From an uncultured Paracoccaceae bacterium (GTDB lineage: Bacteria; Pseudomonadota; Alphaproteobacteria; Rhodobacterales; Rhodobacteraceae), in assembly GCA_943787785.1 (NCBI GenBank), contig CALSNT010000020.1:69501-133500 (forward strand): 64,000 nucleotides of DNA, given 5' to 3'. The notes beneath the pieces are model-generated. The model did no database searches, had not been told where the DNA came from, and worked only from the letters and a program-made list of their open reading frames with translations. How positions within the stretch are numbered: position 1 is the first letter of the stretch; every line of letters begins with the position of its first letter. The translations under genes and the position numbers were made by a program. Positions 19,046 to 32,721 of the stretch are shown here, piece after piece.

Positions 19046-19798
19046 ATGAACACCCAAAGCACACCTCTGGTCGAAATGCGCGACATCTCGATCGCCTTCG
19101 GCGGCGTCAAAGCGGTCGACCATGTGACCGTTGACCTGCACCCCGGAGAAGTCGTCGGCCTTCTGGGTCACAACGGCGCCGGGAAATCGACGCTCATCAA
19201 GATCCTGTCCGGGGCCTATCAGGCCGACGCCGGACAAATCCTGATCGAGGGCCAACCGGTCGAGATCAACAACCCCCGCGACGCCCGCACCCATAATATC
19301 GAGACTATTTACCAGACCCTTGCGCTGGCCGATAACCTCGACGCCGCCAGCAACCTGTTTTTGGGGCGCGAGCTGGTGAGTTCGCTGGGCTTTGTCGATG
19401 ACGCCCGTTTGGAATCCGAAACCCGCAAAATTATGGGCCGCCTGAACCCTAACTTCAGCAAATTCGCCGATCCGGTGAAGGCCCTGTCAGGCGGGCAGCG
19501 CCAATCCGTCGCCATCGCTCGCGCGGTCTACTTCAACGCCCGCATTCTTATTATGGACGAGCCAACCGCCGCCCTCGGCCCGCAGGAAACCAAGATGGTG
19601 TCCGAACTTATTCAGGAGCTGAAGAAACAAGGTATCGGCATCTTCCTTATCAGCCACGACATCAATGACGTGATGGAGCTGTGTGACCGCGCTTCGGTGA
19701 TGAAAAACGGCAAACTGGTCGGCACGGTGGACGTGAAAGACGTCACCGACGATGATCTTCTGGGTATGATTATTCTGGGTAAGAAGCCGGGCGAATAA
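19046..19798 (+). CDS. xylG: Sugar ABC transporter ATP-binding protein XylG (single ATPase domain)
   Basis: A 250-residue cytosolic ATPase that powers the XylF-XylH importer. Walker A is GHNGAGKS (residues 41-48), the signature is [14 protein letters not shown], and Walker B is [14 protein letters not shown]. coli XylG and most pentose ATPases have two fused ATPase domains (about 510 residues). This one has one, so it must work as a homodimer, as in the FrcA and half-size alphaproteobacterial members. The ATG at 19046 follows GAGGGG; an in-frame start at 19031 overlaps the xylH stop and is less likely. A strong hairpin 43 bases later closes the operon. Confidence 0.88.
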   Translation: MNTQSTPLVEMRDISIAFGGVKAVDHVTVDLHPGEVVGLLGHNGAGKSTLIKILSGAYQADAGQILIEGQPVEINNPRDARTHNIETIYQTLALADNLDAASNLFLGRELVSSLGFVDDARLESETRKIMGRLNPNFSKFADPVKALSGGQRQSVAIARAVYFNARILIMDEPTAALGPQETKMVSELIQELKKQGIGIFLISHDINDVMELCDRASVMKNGKLVGTVDVKDVTDDDLLGMIILGKKPGE

Positions 19799-19841
19799 AC
19801 ATCTCTCTGCTGTCTTCCTTTTGTGAATACTCCGGGGAGGT

Positions 19842-19863
19842 CCGGAGGGGCTGGCCCCTCCGG
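19842..19863. terminator. Terminator hairpin between convergent xylG and pgm
   Basis: A perfect 9-bp stem, CCGGAGGGG and CCCCTCCGG, around a 4-base CTGG loop, in the 72-bp gap between two convergent operons. It lies 8 bases past the end of pgm and 43 past xylG, so it can serve both strands. No T run follows on either side. Confidence 0.65.
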
Positions 19864-19870
19864 CGCTGCT

Positions 19871-23537
<3,667 letters not shown>

Positions 23538-23541
<4 letters not shown>

Positions 23542-24956
23542 CGGGCGATGGACTCGTAAAGCGCAGCATAGAGCGGGGCCGACGCCTCCCAACCGACCGG
23601 CTGGCGCATGGCGTTGCGCTGCATTTTTGCCCAGACATCAGGCACGCGCCACAGGTCCAGCAATCGCGCGAAAGCTCCAGCGATGGCGTCCGCAGTGACC
23701 GGGTGAAACTGAACGCCTGTAGCAACTCCGCTGGCCAGCGCGACGGGATTTGCATCGATCACCGTGTCCGCCAGGCCGCCGGTGCGAGCGACGACCGGCA
23801 AGGTGCCGTAACGCAGCCCATAGAGTTGAGTCAGCCCGCACGGTTCAAACCGGCTGGGCACCAGAATTGCGTCCGCCCCGGCAATCATCCGGTGGCTGCG
23901 CCCTTCGTCATAACCGATGTGGACCCCGACATTCGGATGGCTGGCCGCTGCGCGCCACGCGGCTTCCAGGGCCTTGTCGCCGGTGCCCAGCAATGCAAGC
24001 TGCCCTCCGTGGTCGATCAGCGCAGGCAACGCATTGAGCAGCGCATCGAGGCCTTTCTGCTCGGACAATCGGGAAACAACGACCGTCAGCGGCCCGTCAG
24101 CTACCGGCAAGTCAAACTCTGCCCGCAGCGCCGCCTTGGCCTTCGCCTTGCCGCGCGGCGTCGTATAGGTCTGAATTGCGGGGTCGGTCGCGGGGTTCCA
24201 GAGGTCGGTGTCGATCCCGTTCAGGATGCCGGTCAGATCGCTGGCGCGGGTTTTCAGCACCCCGTCCATGCCCATGCCGAATTCTGGCGTCAAAAGCTCC
24301 CGCGCATAGGTGGCCGAAACGGTGTTGATCTTGTCGGAGTAAACAATCCCCGCCTTCAACGCAGAAATCTGGTTCCAGAACTCGAAACCGTCGCTGGTGA
24401 AATCGGCCCGATCCAATTCCAGCGAAGCGATTGCGCTTGCTGGGGCAAGCCCGTGGAACGCAACGTTGTGAATCGTCAGCAGGGTGCCGGGGCGGTTGGC
24501 ATCGTCGCGCAGGTAAAGCGGCACCAGTCCCGCCTGCCAGTCATGGCCATGTACGACGTCTGGCCGCCAACCTTTGATGGCACCACCGGCCAATCGGGCC
24601 GCCATCTTGCTGAACGCCGCAAATCGCAGGGCGTTGTCCGGCCAGTCGGCACCTCCGGCGTCGAGATACGGCGATCCATCCCGTTCGAAAAGGTGCGGCG
24701 CATCGAAGACCAACAGGTCGAGGCCTTCTGCCCGTCCAGAAAGCACCTTGACCGGGCCACCGAAAAAATCAGCCTCTTTCAGAACCGTTCGTGGCTTTTC
24801 CAGCGCTTGCACAACCGCCGGATACCCCGGCAGGAACGTTCGCACCGCCCAACCCTGCCCGATCATCGCTCCGGGCAATGCGCCGACAACGTCGGCCAGC
24901 CCGCCGGTTTTCACCAGCGGCGCACACTCGGACGCGACCGACAGGACGTGCTTCAT
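23538..24956 (-). CDS. glgA: Glycogen synthase GlgA
   Basis: A 472-residue bacterial (GT5) glycogen synthase that adds glucose from ADP-glucose to the growing alpha-1,4 chain. The ADP-glucose motif [13 protein letters not shown] begins at Lys16, and the C-terminal Rossmann domain carries the [29 protein letters not shown] block with the catalytic glutamate. Length is normal. The ATG at 24956 overlaps the glgC stop (ATGA); an in-frame ATG at 24971 lies inside glgC and would add five unusual residues. It is coupled at both ends, so the GlgC product and its user are made together. Confidence 0.95.
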
Positions 24957-26218
24957 GCTTGCGCGTTCCACCGCTCGATCATTGGCTTGGTGATTAGCGT
25001 CACGCCGCCGTCAGAGACGTTGAACCACTTGGCATCCTCAACCCGGTCTTCGCCCACCACCAACCCTTCGGGGATAACCACGCCCCGGTCGATCACGACC
25101 TTGGTCAGATGGGCGGACCGACCAATTTCGGCATAGGGCAGGACCACGGCCTCTCTCAACTGCGCATAGGAGTTCGTGTGCACCTGTGTGAACAGCAACG
25201 AGTTGCGAATCTGCGTGCCCGACACAACACACCCCCCCGAGATAAGTGACGACACCGCCGTGCCGCGCCGGTCCTCGGCGTCGTGGATGAACTTGGCGGG
25301 CGGGACGCTTTCGGAATAGGTCCAGATCGGCCATTTGCGGTCCCACAGGTCCAGGTCGGGCGCGAAGTCCGTCAGGTCGATGTTGGCTTTCCAGAACGCA
25401 TCGACAGTTCCCACATCCCGCCAATAGGCAGGCGCATCGGGCGAATGGCGTACGCAGCTTTCATCAAACCGATGTGCCATCGCCTTGCCGTTCTCGACGA
25501 TGTCGGGGATCAGGTCACTGCCGAAATCATGGCTAGAATTGCTGTCCTCGGCATCCCTGAGCAACAGCTCACGCAGGAAATCCCAACGAAAAACGTAAAT
25601 CCCCATCGAGGCGAGCGTAACGTCCGGATCACCCGGTGTGCCCGGTGGGTTTTTTGGCTTTTCCAGAAACTCGGTGATCCGCCCATCCGCGTCCGTGGCC
25701 ATCACGCCGAACGCCGATGCCTCGGCACGTGGAACCGTCAGGCAGCCAACAGTGACGTCCGCGCCGGTTTTTTCATGCTGACGCAACATGAGCTCGTAAT
25801 CCATTTTGTAGATATGGTCCCCGGCCAGAACAAGGACATAATCAACGTCATAACTATCAACGATATCAATGTTTTGCGTCACCGCGTCGGCGGTTCCCAG
25901 ATACCACTTATTCTCGCTCACCCGTTGGCTGGCGGGAAGGATATCGAGGTATTCGTTTCGCTCGGCCCGGAAAAAGCTCCAACCGCGCTGACAATGGCGG
26001 ATCAGGGAATGCGCCTTGTACTGGGTCGCGATGGCCATTTTTCGTATGCCGGAATTCAGCGCGTTCGACAGGGCAAAGTCGATGATCCGGGTCTTGCCGC
26101 CGAAATAAACCGCCGGTTTGGCGCGCATGTCGGTCAGTTCCTGCAATCGGCTACCACGCCCGCCAGCCAGCACGAAAGCCATGCTGCGGGCGGAAATCCG
26201 GTCGTTCATGTTGGCCAT
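24953..26218 (-). CDS. glgC: Glucose-1-phosphate adenylyltransferase GlgC
   Basis: A 421-residue ADP-glucose pyrophosphorylase, the committed and allosterically controlled step of glycogen synthesis. The nucleotide loop is [20 protein letters not shown]. The catalytic aspartate lies in [14 protein letters not shown], the sugar-phosphate site in [11 protein letters not shown], and the left-handed beta-helix domain fills the last 130 residues. Length matches alphaproteobacterial GlgC proteins, which are typically activated by fructose 6-phosphate and pyruvate (family knowledge, not visible here). glgB ends one base upstream of its ATG. Confidence 0.96.
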   Translation of the reverse strand: MANMNDRISARSMAFVLAGGRGSRLQELTDMRAKPAVYFGGKTRIIDFALSNALNSGIRKMAIATQYKAHSLIRHCQRGWSFFRAERNEYLDILPASQRVSENKWYLGTADAVTQNIDIVDSYDVDYVLVLAGDHIYKMDYELMLRQHEKTGADVTVGCLTVPRAEASAFGVMATDADGRITEFLEKPKNPPGTPGDPDVTLASMGIYVFRWDFLRELLLRDAEDSNSSHDFGSDLIPDIVENGKAMAHRFDESCVRHSPDAPAYWRDVGTVDAFWKANIDLTDFAPDLDLWDRKWPIWTYSESVPPAKFIHDAEDRRGTAVSSLISGGCVVSGTQIRNSLLFTQVHTNSYAQLREAVVLPYAEIGRSAHLTKVVIDRGVVIPEGLVVGEDRVEDAKWFNVSDGGVTLITKPMIERWNAQA

Positions 26219-26219
26219 G

Positions 26220-28184
26220 TCAGTCCCTTTCGTTGTCGGGGTCAGTGTCGGGCATCAGGATGATCGTACTTAACGGTGGAAGCGTCAGCGAGGCCGAAGC
26301 AGGTTGCCCGTGCCAACCCTCATCACGCGCCTCAACAACGCCGAGGTTGCCCCGGTTCCCACCGCCGTAGAGGTCGGCATCGGTATTCAGAACCTCGCGC
26401 CAGAGACCGGCCTGCGGCAAGCCACATCGCCAGCTGGATCGCTCCACCGGAGTCATGTTGCAAACGACGACGGCGGGCGGATCGTCGGGCCCACCGCGCC
26501 GGACCCAGGCAAAGACGGACTGCGCGGCATCGCCGCCGTCGATCCACTGAAACCCCTCAGCTTCGCAATCGCGAGCGTGCAGAGCGGGCGTGCCGCGATA
26601 GAGCGTGTTTAGATCGCGGACCAGCCGTTGTACGCCCTTGTGCGCCGGGTCATTCAGTGCGCCCCAATCGACCGAGGCATCGTGGTTCCACTCGGTCCGC
26701 TGCGCCAACTCCTGCCCCATGAACAGCAGCTTCTTGCCCGGATGGCCCCACATGAAACCGTAATAGGCCCTCAGATTGGCAAATTTCTCCCAGTCATTGC
26801 CCGGCATCTTGGCCAGCATCGCACCTTTGCCGTGGACAACCTCGTCATGGCTGATCGGCAGGATGAAGTTTTCCGAAAACGCATAATCAATGCCAAAGGT
26901 CATCTGGTGATGATGGTGGCTGCGGTGAATCGGCTCTTGCGCCATGTACGACAGCGTGTCGTTCATCCAGCCCATGTTCCACTTGAAGCCGAACCCCAGG
27001 CCGCCTGCATCCACCGGCGACGACACGCCGGGATACGCGGTCGATTCCTCGGCCACCGTCATGATCCCCGGCACCTCGCCATAGGTCGTGACGTTCATCG
27101 TCTGAAGCATGCCGATCGCCTCGTAATTCTCACGCCCGCCGTCTTTGTTCGGGATCCATTCGCCGGCATCGCGCGAATAGTCGCGGTACAGCATCGAAGC
27201 GACGGCATCCACGCGCAACCCGTCGAGATGATATTCTTCCAACCAATACAGCGCGTTAGAGACGAGGTAGTTTTTCACCTCGGTCCGGCCATAGTTGAAG
27301 ATCAGGGTGTTCCAGTCCTTGTGAAACCCCTCCTTCGGGTCGGCATGTTCATAAAGATGCGTTCCGTCAAACTGCGCCAACCCATGCGCATCGGACGGGA
27401 AATGCCCCGGAACCCAGTCGAGGATCACGCCAATCCCCGCCTCATGCGCCGCCTCAATCAGGTCGCGGAATTCATGTGGGGGCCCGTGACGGATGGTGGG
27501 GGCATAAAGGCCGACGGGCTGATACCCCCAAGAGCCGTCGAAAGGGTGTTCTGTGATCGGCAGCAGTTCGATATGGGTGAAGCCCATGTCAGCGGCATAG
27601 CCGACCAGTTCAACCGCAGCCTCCTTGTAGGAAATCGGGCGATTGCCTTCATCGACCCGGCGCTTCCAACTGGTCAGATGCACCTCGTAAATCGAGATTG
27701 GCGCACGGCGGTCCTGATGCGCCGCGCGGTCGTTCATCCACGCATCATCAGACCAGCCAAAGCCGAGGATGTCGCGGACCACGCTGGCGTTGTCGGGGGG
27801 ATGCTGGCTGCCGAACCCCATCGGATCCGCCTTCAACAAGCGTTCGCCGTGGTGCGGCAGGATCGCGTATTTATAAGTGTCGCCATCCGCAACGCCGGGC
27901 ACGAACGCCTCCCAAACGCCGGTATGGCCGCGTTGGGTCAGCCGGGTCGCGCCGTCGTTCCAATCGTTGAAAGACCCGACGACCGAAACCGCCCGCGCAT
28001 TCGGTGCCCAGACCGCAAAATGCGTGCCCGCTGCGCCATCCTGCGTCGTGACATGCGCCCCTAGGGCTGTCCAAAGACGCCGATGCGTCCCCTCGGAAAT
28101 CAAGTATTCGTCAAGTTCGCCGAGGCTGGGCCTGAATGGTGAAGCATTCGGACTTTTGTTCTTCGGAGTGTTTTCCGATGTCAT
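26220..28184 (-). CDS. glgB: 1,4-alpha-glucan branching enzyme GlgB
   Basis: A 654-residue GH13 branching enzyme that makes the alpha-1,6 branches of glycogen. One N-terminal carbohydrate-binding module ([20 protein letters not shown]) precedes the barrel. The catalytic set is [15 protein letters not shown] with the nucleophile aspartate, [11 protein letters not shown] with the general acid, and [13 protein letters not shown] with the third acidic residue. E. coli GlgB is longer (728) because it has a second N-terminal module that is missing here. The gene lies 49 bp after glgP and one base before glgC. Confidence 0.96.
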   Translation of the reverse strand: MTSENTPKNKSPNASPFRPSLGELDEYLISEGTHRRLWTALGAHVTTQDGAAGTHFAVWAPNARAVSVVGSFNDWNDGATRLTQRGHTGVWEAFVPGVADGDTYKYAILPHHGERLLKADPMGFGSQHPPDNASVVRDILGFGWSDDAWMNDRAAHQDRRAPISIYEVHLTSWKRRVDEGNRPISYKEAAVELVGYAADMGFTHIELLPITEHPFDGSWGYQPVGLYAPTIRHGPPHEFRDLIEAAHEAGIGVILDWVPGHFPSDAHGLAQFDGTHLYEHADPKEGFHKDWNTLIFNYGRTEVKNYLVSNALYWLEEYHLDGLRVDAVASMLYRDYSRDAGEWIPNKDGGRENYEAIGMLQTMNVTTYGEVPGIMTVAEESTAYPGVSSPVDAGGLGFGFKWNMGWMNDTLSYMAQEPIHRSHHHHQMTFGIDYAFSENFILPISHDEVVHGKGAMLAKMPGNDWEKFANLRAYYGFMWGHPGKKLLFMGQELAQRTEWNHDASVDWGALNDPAHKGVQRLVRDLNTLYRGTPALHARDCEAEGFQWIDGGDAAQSVFAWVRRGGPDDPPAVVVCNMTPVERSSWRCGLPQAGLWREVLNTDADLYGGGNRGNLGVVEARDEGWHGQPASASLTLPPLSTIILMPDTDPDNERD

Positions 28185-28233
28185 AGGCTCAGGCTAACGT
28201 ATTGAACGGGCGGGTCAATTCCAAAGCCTGATA

Positions 28234-30639
28234 CTATTCAGCGGCTATATCCGACAATCCTGCCACCGGTGACGCCTTCCAGATATCAGCCAGGTAGCCT
28301 TTGATCGTCCGATCCGACGAAAACCACCCGGATCGCGCGGAATTCAATGCAGCGATTCGCACCCAATGATCCGCGTCGCGATAGGCCGCATCGACCTCTC
28401 GTTGCGCACGCCAATAGTCGGTGAAGTCCGACGCGACCAGGAAATAATCCGGCCCGGCGATATTGTCGGCGATATGCCTGAACCGATCGTGGTCGCCCTG
28501 AGAGAACGTGCCCGCCCGGATCGCATCAATCGCATGCGCAAGCCGCGGGTCGGCCGCAATCGCCTTCCCCGCGTGGCCGTCCATCGCGCGGCGCGCATCC
28601 ACCTGCTCGGCCGCCATGCCAAACAAGAAGAAATTTTCCGCTCCCACGTGCTCGCGAATTTCAACGTTGGCGCCGTCCAGCGTGCCAACCGTCGGCGCAC
28701 CGTTCAGGGCGAATTTCATGTTTCCCGTGCCGGAGGCTTCTTTGCCTGCAGTCGAGATCTGCTCGGAAAGGTCACTCGCTGGTATCAGGCGCTCCGCCAA
28801 GCTGACGTTGTAGTTCGGCGCAAAGAACACCTTCAACAGATCGCCAGTGACCGGATCGGCATTCAAGACCTCGGCGACCGAGTTGATCAGGTGGATGATG
28901 TCCTTGGCAAACCCATAGCCGGGCGCTGCCTTGCCGCCGAAGATCTTCACCCGCGGAGTCCAGCTAGCTGTCGGATTTGCGCGCATCTCTTGCCACAGGG
29001 CGATGGTTTCAAGAATGTTCAGATGCTGGCGCTTGTATTCATGGATGCGCTTGATCTGCACGTCGAACATGGCAGCCGGGTCCACGGACACGCCATGAGT
29101 GTCGCCCAGCCAATTCGCCAGATCGACCTTATTGGCGTGTTTTGCGGCTCCAAAGCGGTCGCGCCATCCGGCATCTTCAATCGAGGTTTCCAGCTGCTTC
29201 AATTGCTCAAGATCATCGACCCAATCGGTGCCGATCGTCTCATCAATCAGGCCGGACAGGCGCGGGTTGCAGCCCAGAAGCCAGCGCCGCGGCGTGACGC
29301 CGTTGGTTTCGTTGACGATCCGGTCGGGGTGCAGGGCGTTCAACTCTCCGAACACCGTTTTCTTCACCAGGTCCGTGTGCAGCGCCGAGACGCCGTTCAC
29401 CCGGTTCGCCATGACAAACGCCAACCGTCCCATCTGAACATGATGATGGTCGCGAATGCCCTGATTGCGTTTTGGGTGCGCCTTTGCATGCGCGTCGTCG
29501 ATTACACCAATCAGTTCCATATGGCGCGGCAGAAGATGCGCCATCAGCCCCTCGGACCAGCTTTCCAGAGCTTCGGGTAGCAGTGTGTGGTTGGTGTAGT
29601 TCAGAGTACCTCGTGCAATCTCGATAGACTCTGGCAGATTAATCCCACGCTCGTCGTGCAGCAGGCGCACCAATTCCGGCCCGGCAATCGCCGGGTGCGT
29701 GTCGTTCAGTTGAATTGCGACCTTCTGGGGCAACAGGCGCAGATCGCCATGCTCGCCTTCAAACCGGCGCAGCAAATCGCGCAAAGACGCAGCAGTGAAG
29801 AAATACTCTTGCTTCAGGCGCAGCGCTTTGCCCTGATCGGTGGTGTCGTCAGGATAGAGAATACGGCTGATCGTGCGGGCCAGCGCTTCTGGTTCTGCGG
29901 CCCCAGCGTAGTCGCCCTGATTAAACCTATGCAGATCGAAGGCATGGATAGGTAGCGCGCCCCAAAGACGCAGCGTGTTCGCCCAGCAGCCCTTCCAACC
30001 GATTACCGGCGTGTCGTAGGCGCGTGCAATTACCGCTTCGCCCGGCCGCCATTCGGTGCGATCTGCGATCCGCACTACCTCTCCACCGAAGCCGATATTG
30101 AAGGCGGCCTCCGGGCGCTCAAATTCCCAGGCGTGGCGTTGGGTCAACCAGTCTTCGGGTTCCTCGATCTGGCGGCCATCCTCGAACCGCTGCCGAAACA
30201 GCCCGTTCTCATAGCGGATGCCATAGCCCATGGCCGGAACGCCAAGCGTCGCGAGGCTTTCCATGAAGCAGGCGGCAAGACGACCCAGACCGCCATTGCC
30301 CAGCGCCGCGTCCGGCTCGTTCGCCATCACATCATTTAGAGACAATCCCAAGTCTGCCATCGCAGCATCCGCTGCCTCGCCCAGACCCAGGTTCACGATG
30401 GCGTCCTGCAAAAGACGTCCGATCAGAAATTCCATCGACAGATAGTAAACCCGCTTGGCCCCAGCCCGGTACGTTGCGCGAGTCGAGGTAAACCACCGAT
30501 CCATCATCCGGTCGCGCACTGCCAACGACAGCGCCATGCGCCAGTCATAAAGTATTGCGTGTTCCGGATCCTTGCCCAGCGAATAGCCCAGATGGCGCAA
30601 CACTTCGGCGCGCAGATCGTCCGTCGTCATATCTGACAT
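28234..30639 (-). CDS. glgP: Glycogen/starch/alpha-glucan phosphorylase GlgP
   Basis: An 801-residue GT35 phosphorylase that releases glucose 1-phosphate from glycogen chain ends. The PLP lysine is in KEASGTGNMKFALNG, followed by TVGTLDGANVEI. Other family blocks are NGGLGRLAACFMESLATLG, AIQLNDTHPAI, TNHTLLPEALE and VFFAPNYNVSLAE. Length is typical. It is the first gene of the glg operon, so the promoter for all six genes probably lies in the 73 bp before it or further upstream. Degradation and synthesis genes are thus made together, and control must be largely at the enzyme level. Confidence 0.96.
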   Translation of the reverse strand: MSDMTTDDLRAEVLRHLGYSLGKDPEHAILYDWRMALSLAVRDRMMDRWFTSTRATYRAGAKRVYYLSMEFLIGRLLQDAIVNLGLGEAADAAMADLGLSLNDVMANEPDAALGNGGLGRLAACFMESLATLGVPAMGYGIRYENGLFRQRFEDGRQIEEPEDWLTQRHAWEFERPEAAFNIGFGGEVVRIADRTEWRPGEAVIARAYDTPVIGWKGCWANTLRLWGALPIHAFDLHRFNQGDYAGAAEPEALARTISRILYPDDTTDQGKALRLKQEYFFTAASLRDLLRRFEGEHGDLRLLPQKVAIQLNDTHPAIAGPELVRLLHDERGINLPESIEIARGTLNYTNHTLLPEALESWSEGLMAHLLPRHMELIGVIDDAHAKAHPKRNQGIRDHHHVQMGRLAFVMANRVNGVSALHTDLVKKTVFGELNALHPDRIVNETNGVTPRRWLLGCNPRLSGLIDETIGTDWVDDLEQLKQLETSIEDAGWRDRFGAAKHANKVDLANWLGDTHGVSVDPAAMFDVQIKRIHEYKRQHLNILETIALWQEMRANPTASWTPRVKIFGGKAAPGYGFAKDIIHLINSVAEVLNADPVTGDLLKVFFAPNYNVSLAERLIPASDLSEQISTAGKEASGTGNMKFALNGAPTVGTLDGANVEIREHVGAENFFLFGMAAEQVDARRAMDGHAGKAIAADPRLAHAIDAIRAGTFSQGDHDRFRHIADNIAGPDYFLVASDFTDYWRAQREVDAAYRDADHWVRIAALNSARSGWFSSDRTIKGYLADIWKASPVAGLSDIAAE

Positions 30640-30712
30640 CCCATTTGATTGGGCCGCTTATTCAGTCAAATCCGCGAGGGTGCAAGCCGAATTGCTGCAA
30701 CGCAGCGTTGCC

Positions 30713-32614
30713 TCAGGCGCTGTCCGCCCATTCCCACGGGCGGGTGAACTGACCCAGCACGGCACCAACGGTTGCGTCATCCGCATCGCCGGTCTTTTTC
30801 ACTTTGGCGACGAGGCCTCGGCCTTTGTCTTCGACCACGGAGTCAATTTCCGCCGCCACGCCAGCCTCGGCCAATGCCGCGCCGTAGACCCGGGTGATCG
30901 CGCTGCGCCTAAGGTCAGGTTTGAACACCTTGCCGACGGCAGTTTTCGGCAGTTCATCCATGATCTCAATGTATTTTGGCAGGGCCGCGCGCTCACTGAT
31001 CTTACCCAACAGGTACGCCGTCAGCTCGTTGGTGGTGGCTTCGCCGCCCTCGATCAATTCGACGTAAACGGCCGGGATCTCGCCGGAATGCGCATCCGGC
31101 TGACCGATTGCCCCGGCAACGGCGACGGCCGGATGTCCCGCCAGAGCTTCTTCGATCACGGCCGGGTCGATATTATGACCGCCCCGAATAATCAGATCCT
31201 TTGCCCGACCGGTGATCCAAAGATAACCGTCTTCGTCAATCCGCCCCAGATCGCCGGTGCGCAAGAACTCACCGTCGGCAAACAGGCCGTCATTCTTGTC
31301 GGCCTCGGTATAGGTGTGCTCGGCATAAACGCCGGGGTTGGACACACAAATCTCGCCGACCTCGCCCACCGGGTGTTCTGCCTTAACACTCCCGTCTTCT
31401 GCACAATCCAGGATTCGCACGCGGCTATATGGAAGCGGCACCCCGACCGAGCCGATTTTCTTGGTCCCGTCCACCGGGTTCACCGCAACAAGACAGGTCG
31501 CCTCGGTCAGGCCATAGCCTTCGGTCACCTCAACACCTGAGGCTTCGGCGAAGCGCCGGAACAGTTCGATCGGCATCGGCGACGAACCGGAAAACACGTT
31601 CTTGACGCTTGAAATATCGGCATCCACCGGGCGCTGCATCAAGGCTGAGACCGCAGTCGGCACAGTGATGATGAAAGTAACCTTCCAGCGTTCGATCAGC
31701 TTCCAGAAGTTGTCGAACACCCCGTCGCCGCGATAGCCCGCAGGAGTGGGGAATACGACATGCGACCCGGCGGTGAGCATCGCCATCAGGATCACATGCA
31801 CCGCAAAAACGTGGAACAGCGGCAGCGGACAGATAATCGTGTCCTCTTCGGAAAATAAGAGCCGCGCACCAAGCCAGCCATTGTAGACCATGCCTGAGTG
31901 CAGATGCTGTGCCACCTTGGGCATCCCAGTGGTGCCGCCGGTGTGGAAATAAGCACCCACGCGGTCGTCGGTCGCTTCCTCGAAATTCAGCCGGTCGGCA
32001 TTTTCCCTGGCCATCTCGGCAACAAAATTCAGTACCTGCGCCTTGTGGGTCACCGGGTTCTTTGGACGCACCAGCGGTACGATCCAGCTTTTCGGCGGGT
32101 TTAGATAGCGGTTGAGGTCAACCTCAAGCACCGTTTCGACATTCGGGGCCAGCGCGATGGCTTCAGCGGCATTCTGCGGCACGTCGGTTTTCGGGAAGGC
32201 CTTCAGCGTCACCACCACCTTCGCCTTGGTTTCGCGCAGGATCGAGGCGATCTTTTCCGGCTCCAGCAGCGGGTTAATCGGATTGATGATCCCCGCCGTC
32301 ATGCCACCCAACAGGGCAAAAATCGTTTCGGTCGCGTTGGGCAGGATGTAGGCAACGACGTCGTTGTCACCAACGCCAAGTCGACGAAACAGGTTGGCGG
32401 CCTGCGTGGTCTTGGCGTGAACCTGCGCCCAGGTCAGCGTTTCCGCCTTGTCGCGCGGTCCAGATTGCAGTTGATAACTGACCGCCGGGCGATGCCCATG
32501 CTCTGCCGCTGTCTGGCCCATCCGGGCGTAGACCGAATGCGCCATTCCCCGCTCTTCCCAGGTGGACTCGGCTTCAATCGCTTTGCAGTCGGCTAGGCCG
32601 GCGAAAATGCGCAT
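30713..32614 (-). CDS. Acyl-CoA synthetase (AMP-binding family)
   Basis: A 633-residue adenylate-forming ligase that would activate a carboxylic acid with ATP and CoA. The P-loop is HTGGTTGMPKVA, then EGYGLTEATC, the FLRTGDLGRIDEDGYLWITGR hinge and the catalytic lysine in KTAVGKVFKP. It has an extra C-terminal stretch of about 60 residues (DSVVEDKGRGLVAKV...) compared with FadD. The ATG at 32614 has GGGGAG upstream and is preferred over an in-frame ATG at 32656. The substrate is unknown; fatty or branched acids are plausible. No beta-oxidation genes flank it. Confidence 0.88.
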   Translation of the reverse strand: MRIFAGLADCKAIEAESTWEERGMAHSVYARMGQTAAEHGHRPAVSYQLQSGPRDKAETLTWAQVHAKTTQAANLFRRLGVGDNDVVAYILPNATETIFALLGGMTAGIINPINPLLEPEKIASILRETKAKVVVTLKAFPKTDVPQNAAEAIALAPNVETVLEVDLNRYLNPPKSWIVPLVRPKNPVTHKAQVLNFVAEMARENADRLNFEEATDDRVGAYFHTGGTTGMPKVAQHLHSGMVYNGWLGARLLFSEEDTIICPLPLFHVFAVHVILMAMLTAGSHVVFPTPAGYRGDGVFDNFWKLIERWKVTFIITVPTAVSALMQRPVDADISSVKNVFSGSSPMPIELFRRFAEASGVEVTEGYGLTEATCLVAVNPVDGTKKIGSVGVPLPYSRVRILDCAEDGSVKAEHPVGEVGEICVSNPGVYAEHTYTEADKNDGLFADGEFLRTGDLGRIDEDGYLWITGRAKDLIIRGGHNIDPAVIEEALAGHPAVAVAGAIGQPDAHSGEIPAVYVELIEGGEATTNELTAYLLGKISERAALPKYIEIMDELPKTAVGKVFKPDLRRSAITRVYGAALAEAGVAAEIDSVVEDKGRGLVAKVKKTGDADDATVGAVLGQFTRPWEWADSA

Positions 32615-32721
32615 GATGTTCTCCCCTCGAGCGGCCCTGGCGCGGACCGTCATCATTGTCAGAGAAAATGCGGCATTTGGCGGCGTCCCGCAACAAATTG
32701 CGGCATCGGTGACGCCGCGTC

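Noticed and set aside
28366-29580. 404-codon open frame antisense to glgP
   Set aside because: Shadow of glgP; no recognisable motif and no start signal.
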